DNA of 64,000 nt. It comes from Sphingomonadales bacterium. Its GTDB lineage: Bacteria; Pseudomonadota; Alphaproteobacteria; Sphingomonadales; Sphingomonadaceae. Below, piece by piece: positions 54,303 through 63,958 of this stretch (positions are counted from its first letter, which is position 1; each line of letters starts with the position of its first letter). The stretch lies in assembly GCA_027486895.1 (NCBI GenBank), contig JAIXOE010000053.1:88939-152938 (forward strand). Direction: 5' to 3'. A program made the position numbers and the translations under genes. The notes under the pieces are model-generated. The model made no database searches, had not been told where the DNA came from, and saw only the letters and a program-made list of their open reading frames with translations.

Positions 54303-57300
54303 ATGAACCAGCCCGCTTTCATTCTCGATTTTTCACCAAACGAAGCCCCGGCGATCACCGCTGCGCGAAGCCTTGCCGACGATCTTGCAGCAAATGTGCC
54401 AATCACGCGCAAGCATCTCTCAGAAACCTTCACCCGGCTGACGGGCGCTACCGATGCGGACAATCGATGGTCCCTTTCTGATACCCATGCTTCAGTTGAG
54501 CTGGCGCAGCTTTTCTACTTGCAGGATACATTCAAGATCACTCCTGCCAGCAAAATAGCAGAAGCCTTCGATTGCTTCGGCAGAATCGAAAGCCTTACCC
54601 CAATCCAGTATAGCCGGTCCGAAGAGCAAATTCGCTTCCAGCAATTCTCGACACCGCTGCGCCTTGCCTGGATCGCGGCGCGTGCTGCCACATTGTCGAG
54701 CAGCAATCTGACCCTCGAACCGTCGGCCGGAACCGGCATGCTCGCGTTTTGGGCCAGGCAGTGCGGCTCCAAACTAGCACTCAATGAAATCCACGTCCTG
54801 CGGCGCGATGCGCTTCACGCATTATTTCCCGATGTACGGGTTTCGATGCACGATGGCGAGCTCATCGATGAGGTCCTGGATCCTGCGATCTGCCCTGACA
54901 CGGTGCTTATCAACCCACCCTATTCGGTCGGGCTCGAGCGCGGCGAGGATGGTCGCACTGGCGCCCGGCATTTGCGTTCCGCCCTTGCACGGTTGGCGCC
55001 CGGCGGCAGGGCAGTGGCCATCATGCCTGAATGGTTCGACGTCCATGCTTTCGTTAAGCGGTCGCGGATACCGCTCGTAGTGCGGCTCAACGCATCGATG
55101 GATGGCGCCTTTGCGCGCGCGGGGACGTCGATTTCGACGCGCTTGATTGTTGTCGACAAGGTTGACGATTCCCGTGCACCGGTTTCCATCCATGTCGGCG
55201 ATCTCCAAGAGCTACTGTCGCTCGTCGATGCCATGCCGGCCCGCGTGTCGCGTCCGTTACCGTTCGTGCCCGCCCGACAGTTTAAACCGCCCGTCCGGAT
55301 TGCACCCCAATCGCTCAGCCGTCCTGTCGCGCCGGTTTCGGCGATATCCCGCAATTTAGGTGAACCTTGCGCGCTGGAATTTTCGCCGCTCGATCAACCG
55401 GCACCGATTTCCGAGCAGATTGGTCATTACCTCCCATACCGGCCGAGCCGAATGACCATTCCTGGTGCGCGCAACCATCCAACGCCGCTTGTAGAGTCGG
55501 TTGCGATGGGTTCGATCGCTGCACCAATTCCACGCATCCAGCCGTTAGTTACGCCAAGTTGTGTTGCTGACGGACTGCTTTCCGACGCGCAACTTGAAAC
55601 CCTTATATATGCTACATATGCTTTCGAGCGCGACCTCCCCGGAAAATATTTGCCCCATGACAATGGCTGTATGTTGCAGTCGAATGAGGCTGGCGCTTAC
55701 TATCGCTGCGGATATTTTCTCGGGGATGGCACCGGAGCGGGAAAGGGGAGGCAGGTCGCGGCTATCTTCCTGGATCGCTGGCTGCGCGGCGAACGACGCC
55801 ATATCTGGCTGTCGAAGAATGAAGCGCTTCTTGAGGACGCGCGTCGCGACTGGAGTTCGCTTGGAGGTCTTCCGCTCGAAGTCCAACCGCTGGCGCAATG
55901 GAAATTGGGTCAGACCGTGACGATGGGCGAGGGCATATTGTTCGTAACCTACCCGACGCTACGATCAGGCCGGACAGACGCTACGCGGCTGCAACAGATC
56001 CTCGACTGGGCTGGCGCTGACTTTGACGGCGTGGTCGCCTTCGATGAAGCCCATGCGATGGCCAATGCCGCAGGCGGCGAGGGGAGTCGTGGCAAGGTTA
56101 AGGGCAGCGAACAGGGCATCGCCGGTGTCCGGCTTCAAAATCTGCTGCCGCGTGGCAGAGTACTTTATGTGTCTGCAACCGGCGCGTCTGATGTAAATAA
56201 TTTGGCCTATGCCGAGCGGCTTGGCCTGTGGGGGCCGGAAACCGCTTTTGCAACCCGCGAGCGATTTGTCGACGACATCCGCAAAGGCGGTATCGCTGCA
56301 ATGGAGCTGGTTGCGCGCGATCTGAAATCCTTAGGCCTCTATACCGCTCGAGCCCTATCATTTGCCGGTGTCGAATATGACATACTCGAGCATGAGCTGA
56401 CCGACGCGCAGATCAGGGTCTATGATGCCTATGCGCAAGCCTGGGCCATCATTCACAGCAATCTGGGCGAAGTCCTTGAAGCCACCCGTATCGTCGATGC
56501 GGACAGCGCCAATACGCTCAACAAGGGCGCAAAGGCTGCGGCGCTCTCGATCTTCGAAGGGACCAAACAGCGCTTCTTCGCACAGCTTCTCCTTTCGATG
56601 AAGCTGCCGAGCCTGTTACCGGCAATCGATCAGGTGTTGGAAGACGGTCATTCTGCCGTGATCCAGCTCGTCTCTACCGCTGAAGCCATGCTCAACCGGC
56701 GACTTGCCGATCTGAGTCCGGAAGAGCGTGAGCATCTTGAAATCGATCTCTCCCCACGTGAATATGTCGTCGATTATCTGGTGCAAAGCTTCCCCGTCCG
56801 TTTGATGCAGGTCTTCGTCGATGAAAATGGCGATGCGCGTTCCGAGCCGATGAGTGATGCCGATGGCAATCCCGTCCTGTGTCGTGCCGCCGTTGCTGCT
56901 CGCGACGCGATGATCGAACGATTGTGCGCTCTTCCCCCTGTGGCAACGGCGCTTGATGCGATTATCGAGCGCTTCGGTGTTGATGCGGTGGCGGAGGTCA
57001 CCGGACGTTCCCGGCGGCTGGTGGTGGGGCTGGACGGCAGTCAGAAGCTGCAATCGCGTTCTTCGCGCTCAAATATCCTTGAAACTCAGGCATTCATGGA
57101 CGGCGACAAGCGCATCCTCGTGTTTTCCGATGCTGGAGGAACGGGGCGCAGCTATCATGCCGATCTGAATGCCAGTAATCGCGAGCGCCGCATTCATTTC
57201 CTGCTCGAACCAGGCTGGCGTGCCGATGCTGCCATTCAAGGACTCGGCCGCACCAATCGAACTAATCAGGCATCGGCGCCGCTGTTCCGGCCCGTCACGA

Positions 57301-58544
57301 CAAATGTTCGCGGCGAACGGCGTTTCATTTCGACCATCGCCCGCCGTCTCGACAGTCTTGGCGCGCTCACACGTGGCCAGCGCCAAACCGGTGGACAAAA
57401 TCTGTTCGATCCGGCGGATAATCTCGAAAGCATCTACGCAAAGGACGCGCTGGTCCGCTGGTTCCACTTGCTCTACCAGGGCAAGCTCGAAGCCGTCAGT
57501 CTTGACCTCTTTCAAGACTTGTCGGGTCTGAAGATTGAAACAGAAGATGGCGGTTTGCTTGACGACCTGCCAAGCATCCAGCGCTGGCTCAATCGTATCC
57601 TCGCATTTCCAATCCACTTGCAGAATGGCATATTCGACGAGTATCTGGGCCTTGTTGAAGCACGTGTCGATGCGGCTCGCAATGCAGGCACACTCGATCT
57701 TGGCGTCGAGACAATCCTCGTTGAGGATTTCCGAATTCTCTCCGATCAGCTGCTGCGGACCGACGAGGCGTCGGGAGCCACGACCCATCTGTTGGAGATC
57801 GAGATCGCGCGCCGTCGGCGTCCGCTATCCTTTGACGATCTCGCAAAAATACATGATTTGGCTGATGCTTACGCCCGCCCCATGCTTAACCAGCGCTCGG
57901 AGCGAGTGGCGCTTGCGGTTCGCGCGCGCGGACTACTCACAGACGAGGGCGAGCGTATTGAGCGATTTGAACTCGTCCGACCTTTGCGGACGGAATATCT
58001 GACATCCGAGCAGCTTTCCGAAAGCAATTGGCAGCCGGCAGCCGCAGCAGAATTCGAGCAAGCCTGGCGGGTCGAAGCTAACGAGGCATTGGCAGCGCCT
58101 AAGCTTGAGCGTCTGCATCTGGCAACCGGCCTTCTGCTGCCGATCTGGGACAAGCTTCCCGGCGATTATGTTCGCGTGAGCCGGATTGCGGCAAAGGATG
58201 GTCGCTCGCTGTTGGGCCGTGAAATCGGTGTGGGCGATATCCCTGAGTTGGCGAACGCGCTAGGCCAAGATCTCGATCAGTCTCTAGACCCAGACGATCT
58301 AGCGTCGGTCGCCTTGAAAACGGGCAAACCCTTGTCGTTTCGCAGCGTGGAAGCGCTGACAGTCAAGCGCTCGCTGGTCAATGGCAGCCAGCGGCTTGAG
58401 CTGACGGGATGGTCGGCCGATCGGCTCGATTGGTATAAGGCGCAAGGATGCTTCACCGAGATCATCCGCTATCAGACGCGGCTGTTCGTTCCAACCAGCG
58501 ACGCGGCTGCCATTGTCGGGCGCCTTGCCTTCCGACAGACATGA
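54303..58544 (+). CDS. methyltransferase/strawberry-notch helicase fusion
   Basis: The start at 54303 (MNQPAFILDFSPNEA) follows AGGAGG. This 1413-residue protein has an N-terminal methyltransferase-like domain with the N6-adenine motif NPPY at residues 204-207 (VLINPPYSVGLERG) and TLEPSAGTGMLAFWA as SAM motif. The middle is a helicase: Walker A FLGDGTGAGKGRQ (G474-K481) and DEAH at 581-584; the C-terminal half has FSDAGGTGRS near 941 and GLGRTNRTNQ near 980, the strawberry-notch (SNO) features. Such proteins occur on alphaproteobacterial plasmids and islands. It may modify and unwind element DNA, for example against host restriction, but the function is not proven. Confidence 0.9.
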   Translation: MNQPAFILDFSPNEAPAITAARSLADDLAANVPITRKHLSETFTRLTGATDADNRWSLSDTHASVELAQLFYLQDTFKITPASKIAEAFDCFGRIESLTPIQYSRSEEQIRFQQFSTPLRLAWIAARAATLSSSNLTLEPSAGTGMLAFWARQCGSKLALNEIHVLRRDALHALFPDVRVSMHDGELIDEVLDPAICPDTVLINPPYSVGLERGEDGRTGARHLRSALARLAPGGRAVAIMPEWFDVHAFVKRSRIPLVVRLNASMDGAFARAGTSISTRLIVVDKVDDSRAPVSIHVGDLQELLSLVDAMPARVSRPLPFVPARQFKPPVRIAPQSLSRPVAPVSAISRNLGEPCALEFSPLDQPAPISEQIGHYLPYRPSRMTIPGARNHPTPLVESVAMGSIAAPIPRIQPLVTPSCVADGLLSDAQLETLIYATYAFERDLPGKYLPHDNGCMLQSNEAGAYYRCGYFLGDGTGAGKGRQVAAIFLDRWLRGERRHIWLSKNEALLEDARRDWSSLGGLPLEVQPLAQWKLGQTVTMGEGILFVTYPTLRSGRTDATRLQQILDWAGADFDGVVAFDEAHAMANAAGGEGSRGKVKGSEQGIAGVRLQNLLPRGRVLYVSATGASDVNNLAYAERLGLWGPETAFATRERFVDDIRKGGIAAMELVARDLKSLGLYTARALSFAGVEYDILEHELTDAQIRVYDAYAQAWAIIHSNLGEVLEATRIVDADSANTLNKGAKAAALSIFEGTKQRFFAQLLLSMKLPSLLPAIDQVLEDGHSAVIQLVSTAEAMLNRRLADLSPEEREHLEIDLSPREYVVDYLVQSFPVRLMQVFVDENGDARSEPMSDADGNPVLCRAAVAARDAMIERLCALPPVATALDAIIERFGVDAVAEVTGRSRRLVVGLDGSQKLQSRSSRSNILETQAFMDGDKRILVFSDAGGTGRSYHADLNASNRERRIHFLLEPGWRADAAIQGLGRTNRTNQASAPLFRPVTTNVRGERRFISTIARRLDSLGALTRGQRQTGGQNLFDPADNLESIYAKDALVRWFHLLYQGKLEAVSLDLFQDLSGLKIETEDGGLLDDLPSIQRWLNRILAFPIHLQNGIFDEYLGLVEARVDAARNAGTLDLGVETILVEDFRILSDQLLRTDEASGATTHLLEIEIARRRRPLSFDDLAKIHDLADAYARPMLNQRSERVALAVRARGLLTDEGERIERFELVRPLRTEYLTSEQLSESNWQPAAAAEFEQAWRVEANEALAAPKLERLHLATGLLLPIWDKLPGDYVRVSRIAAKDGRSLLGREIGVGDIPELANALGQDLDQSLDPDDLASVALKTGKPLSFRSVEALTVKRSLVNGSQRLELTGWSADRLDWYKAQGCFTEIIRYQTRLFVPTSDAAAIVGRLAFRQT

Positions 58545-58577
58545 TTGGAGGTCTTCCCAACTTCGCGGCGCGATGAT

Positions 58578-59447
58578 TCAGACAGTTGCGGAAGGGGCAA
58601 GTTTCTCTAGCTTTGCCATGAAGAAGCGCTCGCTCCAAAGTTCCACTGAGCGAAGCTCTGCTGGCCGGAGGAACCGTGCGACATCGTCACCTGCCTCCTT
58701 CCAGTCTATCTTGGCGATTGCGTTGGAAAGCGCCGCTTTCAGCCATCCGATATCGACCGAAATTGTCGTGTCGCCTTCCCATGGTCCTTTCTGGATAAGC
58801 GCATTGCGCAACAGAGCAAGGTTGGGAGCGATGTCACGCGAAACATACCAGGAAAAATCGAACCAGTCGCGACCCTTCAAAAAACCGCGACACAAAAGCG
58901 CGTGGATCTTGAGGGCAAAATTGGACGGCAAATCTTGGTGACGAACTTCATAATCGAGCGGAAAATCGAGAAAGCTGGTGACCTCACCCGATCCCAAGGG
59001 AGGATTGACGTCAATCTCGAGCTTGATCCGGATTGTTTTTCGCGGGCCCTGTCCTGCGAAAGACAGGTCTAGCTGATTGGCAATGGAATCGTTCTTCAGC
59101 AAAGCCGCATGAATGGCCTTATCCATCCGGGCAGGCGGCTGCGCCTCAAGCTTGACGCCGAATTCAGCAGCCACTTGGGTGAGGGCGCTCAGATAAGGCG
59201 ACCAGTCGAACTTTGGGTCAGGCGCGCGCAGGAGAAAATCGAGATCTTCGGAAAATCGGGGCAGGCCGTGCAGGATACGAAGGCTGGTACCGCCCTGGAA
59301 CAAGGCGACATCGAAAAAGTCACCGCGCCATAGTGCATAGAGTGCGATTTCCTGGAGGATTTCCTTGACCGCATTTTCCTCTTCGAGCGGATTTACGGCA
59401 GCATATCGGCGCAGCCGCTCCTTGATCAGGTCAATCATGTTTCGCAC
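58578..59447 (-). CDS. AbiEii-type nucleotidyltransferase toxin
   Basis: The 289-residue protein has the minimal nucleotidyltransferase signature GGTSLRILHGLPRFSEDLDFLL and a later RIKLEIDVNPPLG strand with the third acidic residue, as in AbiEii. AbiEii toxins transfer GMP (or similar) and are bacteriostatic. The start overlaps the antitoxin gene by 17 bases, typical of a toxin-antitoxin pair. Confidence 0.9.
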   Translation of the reverse strand: MRNMIDLIKERLRRYAAVNPLEEENAVKEILQEIALYALWRGDFFDVALFQGGTSLRILHGLPRFSEDLDFLLRAPDPKFDWSPYLSALTQVAAEFGVKLEAQPPARMDKAIHAALLKNDSIANQLDLSFAGQGPRKTIRIKLEIDVNPPLGSGEVTSFLDFPLDYEVRHQDLPSNFALKIHALLCRGFLKGRDWFDFSWYVSRDIAPNLALLRNALIQKGPWEGDTTISVDIGWLKAALSNAIAKIDWKEAGDDVARFLRPAELRSVELWSERFFMAKLEKLAPSATV

Positions 59448-60117
59448 TCCGCTGTCGTGACGTCTTGCCGCTCATCAGCGCGACTTCGAGTTGCTCGAGA
59501 AACGTATTGACGGCCTTATGTTTGTAGACGGGCTTCAATGTAGCAAAATCCGCTCGCTTGAGCGCAAACAGTTTCGCTTCGTCGATCCGCATACCGCTCG
59601 TCAGCCAATCCAGACCTTGCCATCGCTGCTTGCGCAACGCCACGAGATCGAGAATGGCCCGCAAAGGTTGGGCAACGAGAGCTGTCAGTTTACCGAGTGC
59701 CACCCGGTCTACACCGGTTAGCAGACGATAATCATGGATGGCGAGTGGGTGAAAAGCGAAAGCGCCAAATGCGTCGGTTTGATATTCTTGCGTCTTACGA
59801 CCCGGCGAAACGCTTGCAGTCGTGAACACCGTCTCCGGAATCCAGCTATGATAGGAAAGCGCGGTTTCGAAAGAGACGTAACTGCCGGAAAGTAGGCTCT
59901 GAGCCACGGCAAATGGATGAACAGGATCTGCACGTTCTTCAGCGCTGAGCACATATGTCCCGCGCTTGACGCGGATAAGCGCACCCTCCTTGATCGCCCG
60001 GTTGACCAGCCCGTAACGGCGCGCTGCAGTACCGCCAACAAGCTCGGCCAGCTGTCGCTCGTCAAGGATGCGGGAGCTAAGACCTGCCGCTGAAATCTCT
60101 TTTGCCAAAACCGTCAT
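59431..60117 (-). CDS. AbiEi-type antitoxin
   Basis: The start at 60117 (MTVLAKEISAAGLSSRIL) gives 228 residues. The N-terminal winged helix (ERQLAELVGGTAARRYGLVNRAIKEGALIRVKRGTYVLS) and AbiEi C-terminal domain (SYVSFETALSYHSWIPETVF) identify an AbiEi antitoxin/autorepressor. It is upstream of the toxin on the same strand and divergent from the ParB-like gene. Confidence 0.9.
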   Translation of the reverse strand: MTVLAKEISAAGLSSRILDERQLAELVGGTAARRYGLVNRAIKEGALIRVKRGTYVLSAEERADPVHPFAVAQSLLSGSYVSFETALSYHSWIPETVFTTASVSPGRKTQEYQTDAFGAFAFHPLAIHDYRLLTGVDRVALGKLTALVAQPLRAILDLVALRKQRWQGLDWLTSGMRIDEAKLFALKRADFATLKPVYKHKAVNTFLEQLEVALMSGKTSRQRSAKHD

Positions 60118-60299
60118 GAAATTCCCAATACTTCCAATATATGAAAGTTTCAAGAATTTTATAAAAATAAGCTGGCTGCTTTGTGCAATGCGGACTGATT
60201 GCACTTCGCCGACCCCATCGAAGAGGGAAGGGGACTCTGAGTGGACGAGCTCTGGCGGCCGAATGGCGGTGCGTCGGCTCAAACTTACGGAGAATTCCC

Positions 60300-62345
60300 A
60301 TGATCAAGTCAATTCCACTGAACAAGCTTGTCGCTTCCCCCCGAAACGTGCGCAAGCGCTCCGACCCGGCGGCCGATGCCGAACTCAAGGCGAGCGTTGC
60401 AGCACACGGCCTTTTGCAGAATCTTGTAGTCCGTGAAGGCAAGAAGGGAAAGTTCGAGGTCGAGGCAGGCGAACGGCGCCGCAAAGCCTTGCTCGCCCTT
60501 GCGGCTGACAAACATCTGTCGCGAACGTTTCCCATCATGTGCCTGGTTTTAGACGGCGATGAAACGCAGGTTCGTGAAGCCAGTCTTGCCGAGAATTTCC
60601 ATACGCTGAAAATGAACCCCGCCGATGAAGCGCAAGCATTTGCAAGCATCATCGAAACCGGCGCAACGCCAGAAGATGTCGCGCGGCGCTTTGGCCTGAC
60701 GGTGCGCTTTGTCGAGGGCCGTCTGCGTCTTGCATCGCTTGCAGCGGTTGTCTTCGAGGCGCTGGCAGCAGGCGAAATCACGCTCGACATCGCCAAGGCC
60801 TATGGCGCGACATCCGACCAGGCGATCCAGGCGCGCGTCTATGACGAAGTGGTCCAGTCCTGCTACCGCGCTTCGCCTGACAGCATCCGCCGGATGGTTT
60901 TGAACAGCACAGTGCGTGGCAGTGACCCCCGTGCAAAACTGGTCGGCAAGGATGCCTATGTCGCCGCAGGCGGACGGGTTGACCGCGAACTGTTCGACGA
61001 TGAAGAAAATGAATCCTGGCTTGATGTCGCGCTTCTGGAAAATCTCGCGACCGCAAAGATGGAGGAGGCAGCCGCCAGCGTTGCAGCAGAGCAAGGTCTT
61101 GCTTGGGTCAAGCCGACGCTCGAGGTCTATGTCAGCCACGATCTTGTCGAAGGCCTGCACCGCGTGCCCGTTCCACCGCGTGTTTACACCGACGAGGAAC
61201 TGGCGCGCATCGAAGAGCTCGATGCAGCCTATGACGCTCAGGCGGTCATTCTTGAAGATGAAGATGCAAGCGAGGACGACACCCGCGTCGCGTCGGAAGC
61301 GATCGAACGGATCGATGCCGAAGTTGCAGGCATCCGCGACCGTCCGGTCGAGCTTGATCCAGATATCAAGCGTGAAAGCGGGATGATCCTTACGCTAGGT
61401 CGCGACGGCCTGCCCACTCTCCAGCCGCAATATTTTACGGAAGTGCTTGTCGTGACGTCGGACGACGAGAGCGCAATCGAGGTCGTCGGCAGCGGACCGG
61501 GTGACAAGCCAGCGCGCTCGGTGATGTCACAGCGGCTTGTCGATGAACTCGCCATGCAGCGACGCGACGTGCTAGCGCTTCATGTTGCAAGCGATCCTGC
61601 GCTTGCGCTCGACCTGTTCGTGTTCACTCTGGCCGACGCGGACACCTATCGTTGGTCCTCATCGCCAGGCCTGACGATCCGCGGCTCTGCAGCTTCGGGA
61701 CCTGCGCACGGCTTTGAAGCGAACGATGCAGCGGCAACCGCCGCCATCGCCGAACTTCGTGGCGGGCTCGATGAAAGCTGGCGCGCTGGGACAAGCATTT
61801 GCGAGCGCTTCGAGCTGTTCCGGACGCTGGACGACGAATCCCGTTCGGGATGGCTTGGCTGGGTGGTCGGACGCACGCTTGAGGCAAGCCTCAATGTGAG
61901 TGGCAATCGCGGCAATATCTTCCACGACCATCTTGGGCAGATAACCGGGATCGACATGGCGGCTTGGTGGCGTCCAACTGCAGCCAATTATTTCGATCGG
62001 GTGTCGAAGGCCGTGATCCTCGAGGCGCTGACTGACGTGGGCGGGCCCACGCTTGCATCGCGCTTCTTGGCATCAAAGAAGGGCGAACTGGCGGCGAGTG
62101 CTGAACGGATATTTGCCGGCAATTTCATCACCGAGGTTGAAGTCAAAGATCGCGCACTTGCATGGCTGCCGACAGCCATGCGGTTCGCGAACATGTCCGA
62201 CGCCATACCGGCGGGCGAGATGAATGCTGACGAAACGGAGGATGCAGATACGCACTCGGATGCAACTGGCGATTCACAACCGGATGCCAATGCGAACGTC
62301 GATGATACAAATTCAAGCAATGCAGGCGTCGATCTCGCTGCCTGA
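60300..62345 (+). CDS. ParB-like nuclease domain protein
   Basis: The start at 60300 (MIKSIPLNKLVASPRNVRKRSDPAAD) follows GGAG. The 681-residue protein has the ParB/Srx fold (IKSIPLNKLVASPRNVRK, LVVREGKKGKFEVEAGERRRKAL, and REASLAENFHTLKMNPADEAQAF), a helix-turn-helix around residues 125-150 (EDVARRFGLTVRFVEGRLRLASL), and a long uncharacterised C-terminal part ending in an acidic tail. It is a RepB/ParB-like protein of mobile elements, probably DNA-binding. A clear terminator follows. Confidence 0.92.
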   Translation: MIKSIPLNKLVASPRNVRKRSDPAADAELKASVAAHGLLQNLVVREGKKGKFEVEAGERRRKALLALAADKHLSRTFPIMCLVLDGDETQVREASLAENFHTLKMNPADEAQAFASIIETGATPEDVARRFGLTVRFVEGRLRLASLAAVVFEALAAGEITLDIAKAYGATSDQAIQARVYDEVVQSCYRASPDSIRRMVLNSTVRGSDPRAKLVGKDAYVAAGGRVDRELFDDEENESWLDVALLENLATAKMEEAAASVAAEQGLAWVKPTLEVYVSHDLVEGLHRVPVPPRVYTDEELARIEELDAAYDAQAVILEDEDASEDDTRVASEAIERIDAEVAGIRDRPVELDPDIKRESGMILTLGRDGLPTLQPQYFTEVLVVTSDDESAIEVVGSGPGDKPARSVMSQRLVDELAMQRRDVLALHVASDPALALDLFVFTLADADTYRWSSSPGLTIRGSAASGPAHGFEANDAAATAAIAELRGGLDESWRAGTSICERFELFRTLDDESRSGWLGWVVGRTLEASLNVSGNRGNIFHDHLGQITGIDMAAWWRPTAANYFDRVSKAVILEALTDVGGPTLASRFLASKKGELAASAERIFAGNFITEVEVKDRALAWLPTAMRFANMSDAIPAGEMNADETEDADTHSDATGDSQPDANANVDDTNSSNAGVDLAA

Positions 62346-62381
62346 TCTCCTCCTGACAGGACGGGATTGAACCTGCGTTGG

Positions 62382-62421
62382 AAGCGGCCCCCTTGGCAAT
62401 CAAGGGTGCCGCTTCTTTTTT
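62382..62421 (+). terminator. Rho-independent terminator after the ParB-like gene
   Basis: AAGCGGC-c-CCCTTG (62382-62395) pairs with CAAGGG-t-GCCGCTT (62401-62414) over a five-base loop and is followed by C and six T residues. Confidence 0.92.
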
Positions 62422-62501
62422 CGGTGAGGATGAGAGGAGAGGGAGCCTGTAGCGGGTGTCGATTGCCGGAAAGGTCCGGCCGGCATTCAGGAGTATCCAT
62501 C

Positions 62502-63431
62502 ATGGCTTATCAATCGAAGTGCACCGGCCTGTCGCCCGCGGCGCGCATCACCAACCAGATTATCGAACGGCTTGAAGCTGGAACCAAGCCCTGGGTTAAA
62601 CCGTGGCGCGGTCTGCCGGTCTCGCGACCGTTGCGCAGCTGCGGGACACCCTATCGCGGCATGAATGTGTTCTGGCTCTGGATGGTCGCCGATATGAACG
62701 GCTATGCCTCACCCTATTGGATGACCTATGTGCAGGCCAACAAGCTGGGAGGGCAGGTGCGCAAAGGCGAGAAATCGACCATCGCGATATTCTACAAAAG
62801 CTATTCCAAAGAGGTTGAAGCAAACGAGGCAGGCGAGGCCAGCGAAGAAAGCCGCCGTGTGCTTCGCGCCTATGCCGTTTTCAACGCCGATCAGATTGAA
62901 GGTTTGCCCGACCGTTATCATCCTTCGCAAAACCTTGTGCTCGTCGAGCCCGAAGGCCGGAAAACTGATCTCGATGCTTTCTTCGGTCGGATTCCGGCGG
63001 CACTTCGCCATTCGGGCTCTGCAGCCTATTATGAACCCGTTGCTGACCGCATCACCATGCCGCCGACCGAACTGTTTACTGGTTTCGATCATTATTACGC
63101 GACGCTCGCCCATGAGCTATCGCACTGGACTGGACATGGTTCGCGGCTTGATCGGAATCTCAAAAATCGGTTTGGAAGTGCCGCTTATGCCGCTGAGGAA
63201 TTGATCGCCGAATTGTCGAGCGCAATTTTGGGCGCCGAACTCGGGCTTCCGGTTGCCCATCTCGACAATCATGCGAGCTATATTGGTAATTGGCTCAAGC
63301 TGCTGCGCGACGATGATCGCGCGATCCTCACTGCCGCTGCGCGGGCCGAAGAAGCAAGCGCATTGCTTCTGGTGTTGGGCGGGCGGCAAATCGAAGTCGA
63401 GGAGGCCGAACCCATCTCCGAAGCTGCCTGA
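62502..63431 (+). CDS. ArdC-like antirestriction/zincin protein
   Basis: The start at 62502 (MAYQSKCTGLSPAARITNQIIERLEAG) follows AGGAGT. The 309-residue protein has the ArdC N-terminal ssDNA-binding domain (TKPWVKPWRGLPVSRPLRSCGTPYRGMNVFWLW) and a zincin-like C-terminal domain with HELSHWTGH (H204, E205, H208). ArdC-type proteins protect incoming single-stranded DNA of conjugative elements from restriction. Confidence 0.93.
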   Translation: MAYQSKCTGLSPAARITNQIIERLEAGTKPWVKPWRGLPVSRPLRSCGTPYRGMNVFWLWMVADMNGYASPYWMTYVQANKLGGQVRKGEKSTIAIFYKSYSKEVEANEAGEASEESRRVLRAYAVFNADQIEGLPDRYHPSQNLVLVEPEGRKTDLDAFFGRIPAALRHSGSAAYYEPVADRITMPPTELFTGFDHYYATLAHELSHWTGHGSRLDRNLKNRFGSAAYAAEELIAELSSAILGAELGLPVAHLDNHASYIGNWLKLLRDDDRAILTAAARAEEASALLLVLGGRQIEVEEAEPISEAA

Positions 63432-63488
63432 GCCTTGAGGGACGTAGTTCATTGCTGCATTCGTTGGTCGACCATCGCCTTCATTGTG

Positions 63489-63568
63489 CACTTGGGAAGT
63501 TTAGCAGACACCGACAATCATAATTATGACTATTCATTTGAAAGAATATGTGTAATAACATCCAAGTG
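63489..63568. promoter_or_regulatory. inverted repeats before the Xre antitoxin gene
   Basis: CACTTGG (63489-63495) and CCAAGTG (63562-63568) flank the promoter region, with the palindrome CATAATTATG (63519-63528) between them. Candidates for antitoxin autorepression. Confidence 0.45.
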
Positions 63569-63580
63569 AAAGGATTGAGC

Positions 63581-63958
63581 ATGGCTACGAGGTTCAAAGC
63601 AGATGCAAATGAAGATGCGCGTGTCCTCAGCTCAGCGGTGTCAAAAATCGCAGAATTCTGGGGGTTGAGCAACGCAAAGCTGGGTATCGTGCTGGGCCTG
63701 TCGCAAGCCACCGTCTCGCGGTTGCGCTCGGGTCAGACTACACTCGACCCAGCGTCCAAATCCTTTGAAGCCGGCCAGTTCCTACTGCGCTTGTTTCGCA
63801 GCCTTGACGCTTTGCTTGGAAGCGATGACGCGGCTTCGCGCCGGTGGTTGGATGTCGCAAATCTCGATCTCGACGCACGTCCGATAGACCTCATCGATAG
63901 CTTCAAAGGCCTGCTTACAGTTTGCGATTATGTTGACGCCCACCGCGCTCGCGTCTGA
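63581..63958 (+). CDS. Xre/MbcA/ParS-type antitoxin
   Basis: The start at 63581 (MATRFKADANEDARVLSSAV) follows AAAGGA. The 125-residue protein has an Xre-type helix-turn-helix (VSKIAEFWGLSNAKLGIVLGLSQATVSRLRSG) and the C-terminal toxin-binding domain (AGQFLLRLFRSLDALLGSDDAASRRWLD, PIDLIDSFKGLLTVCDYVDAHRARV). It pairs with the RES-type toxin that begins in its 3' end. Confidence 0.92.
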   Translation: MATRFKADANEDARVLSSAVSKIAEFWGLSNAKLGIVLGLSQATVSRLRSGQTTLDPASKSFEAGQFLLRLFRSLDALLGSDDAASRRWLDVANLDLDARPIDLIDSFKGLLTVCDYVDAHRARV

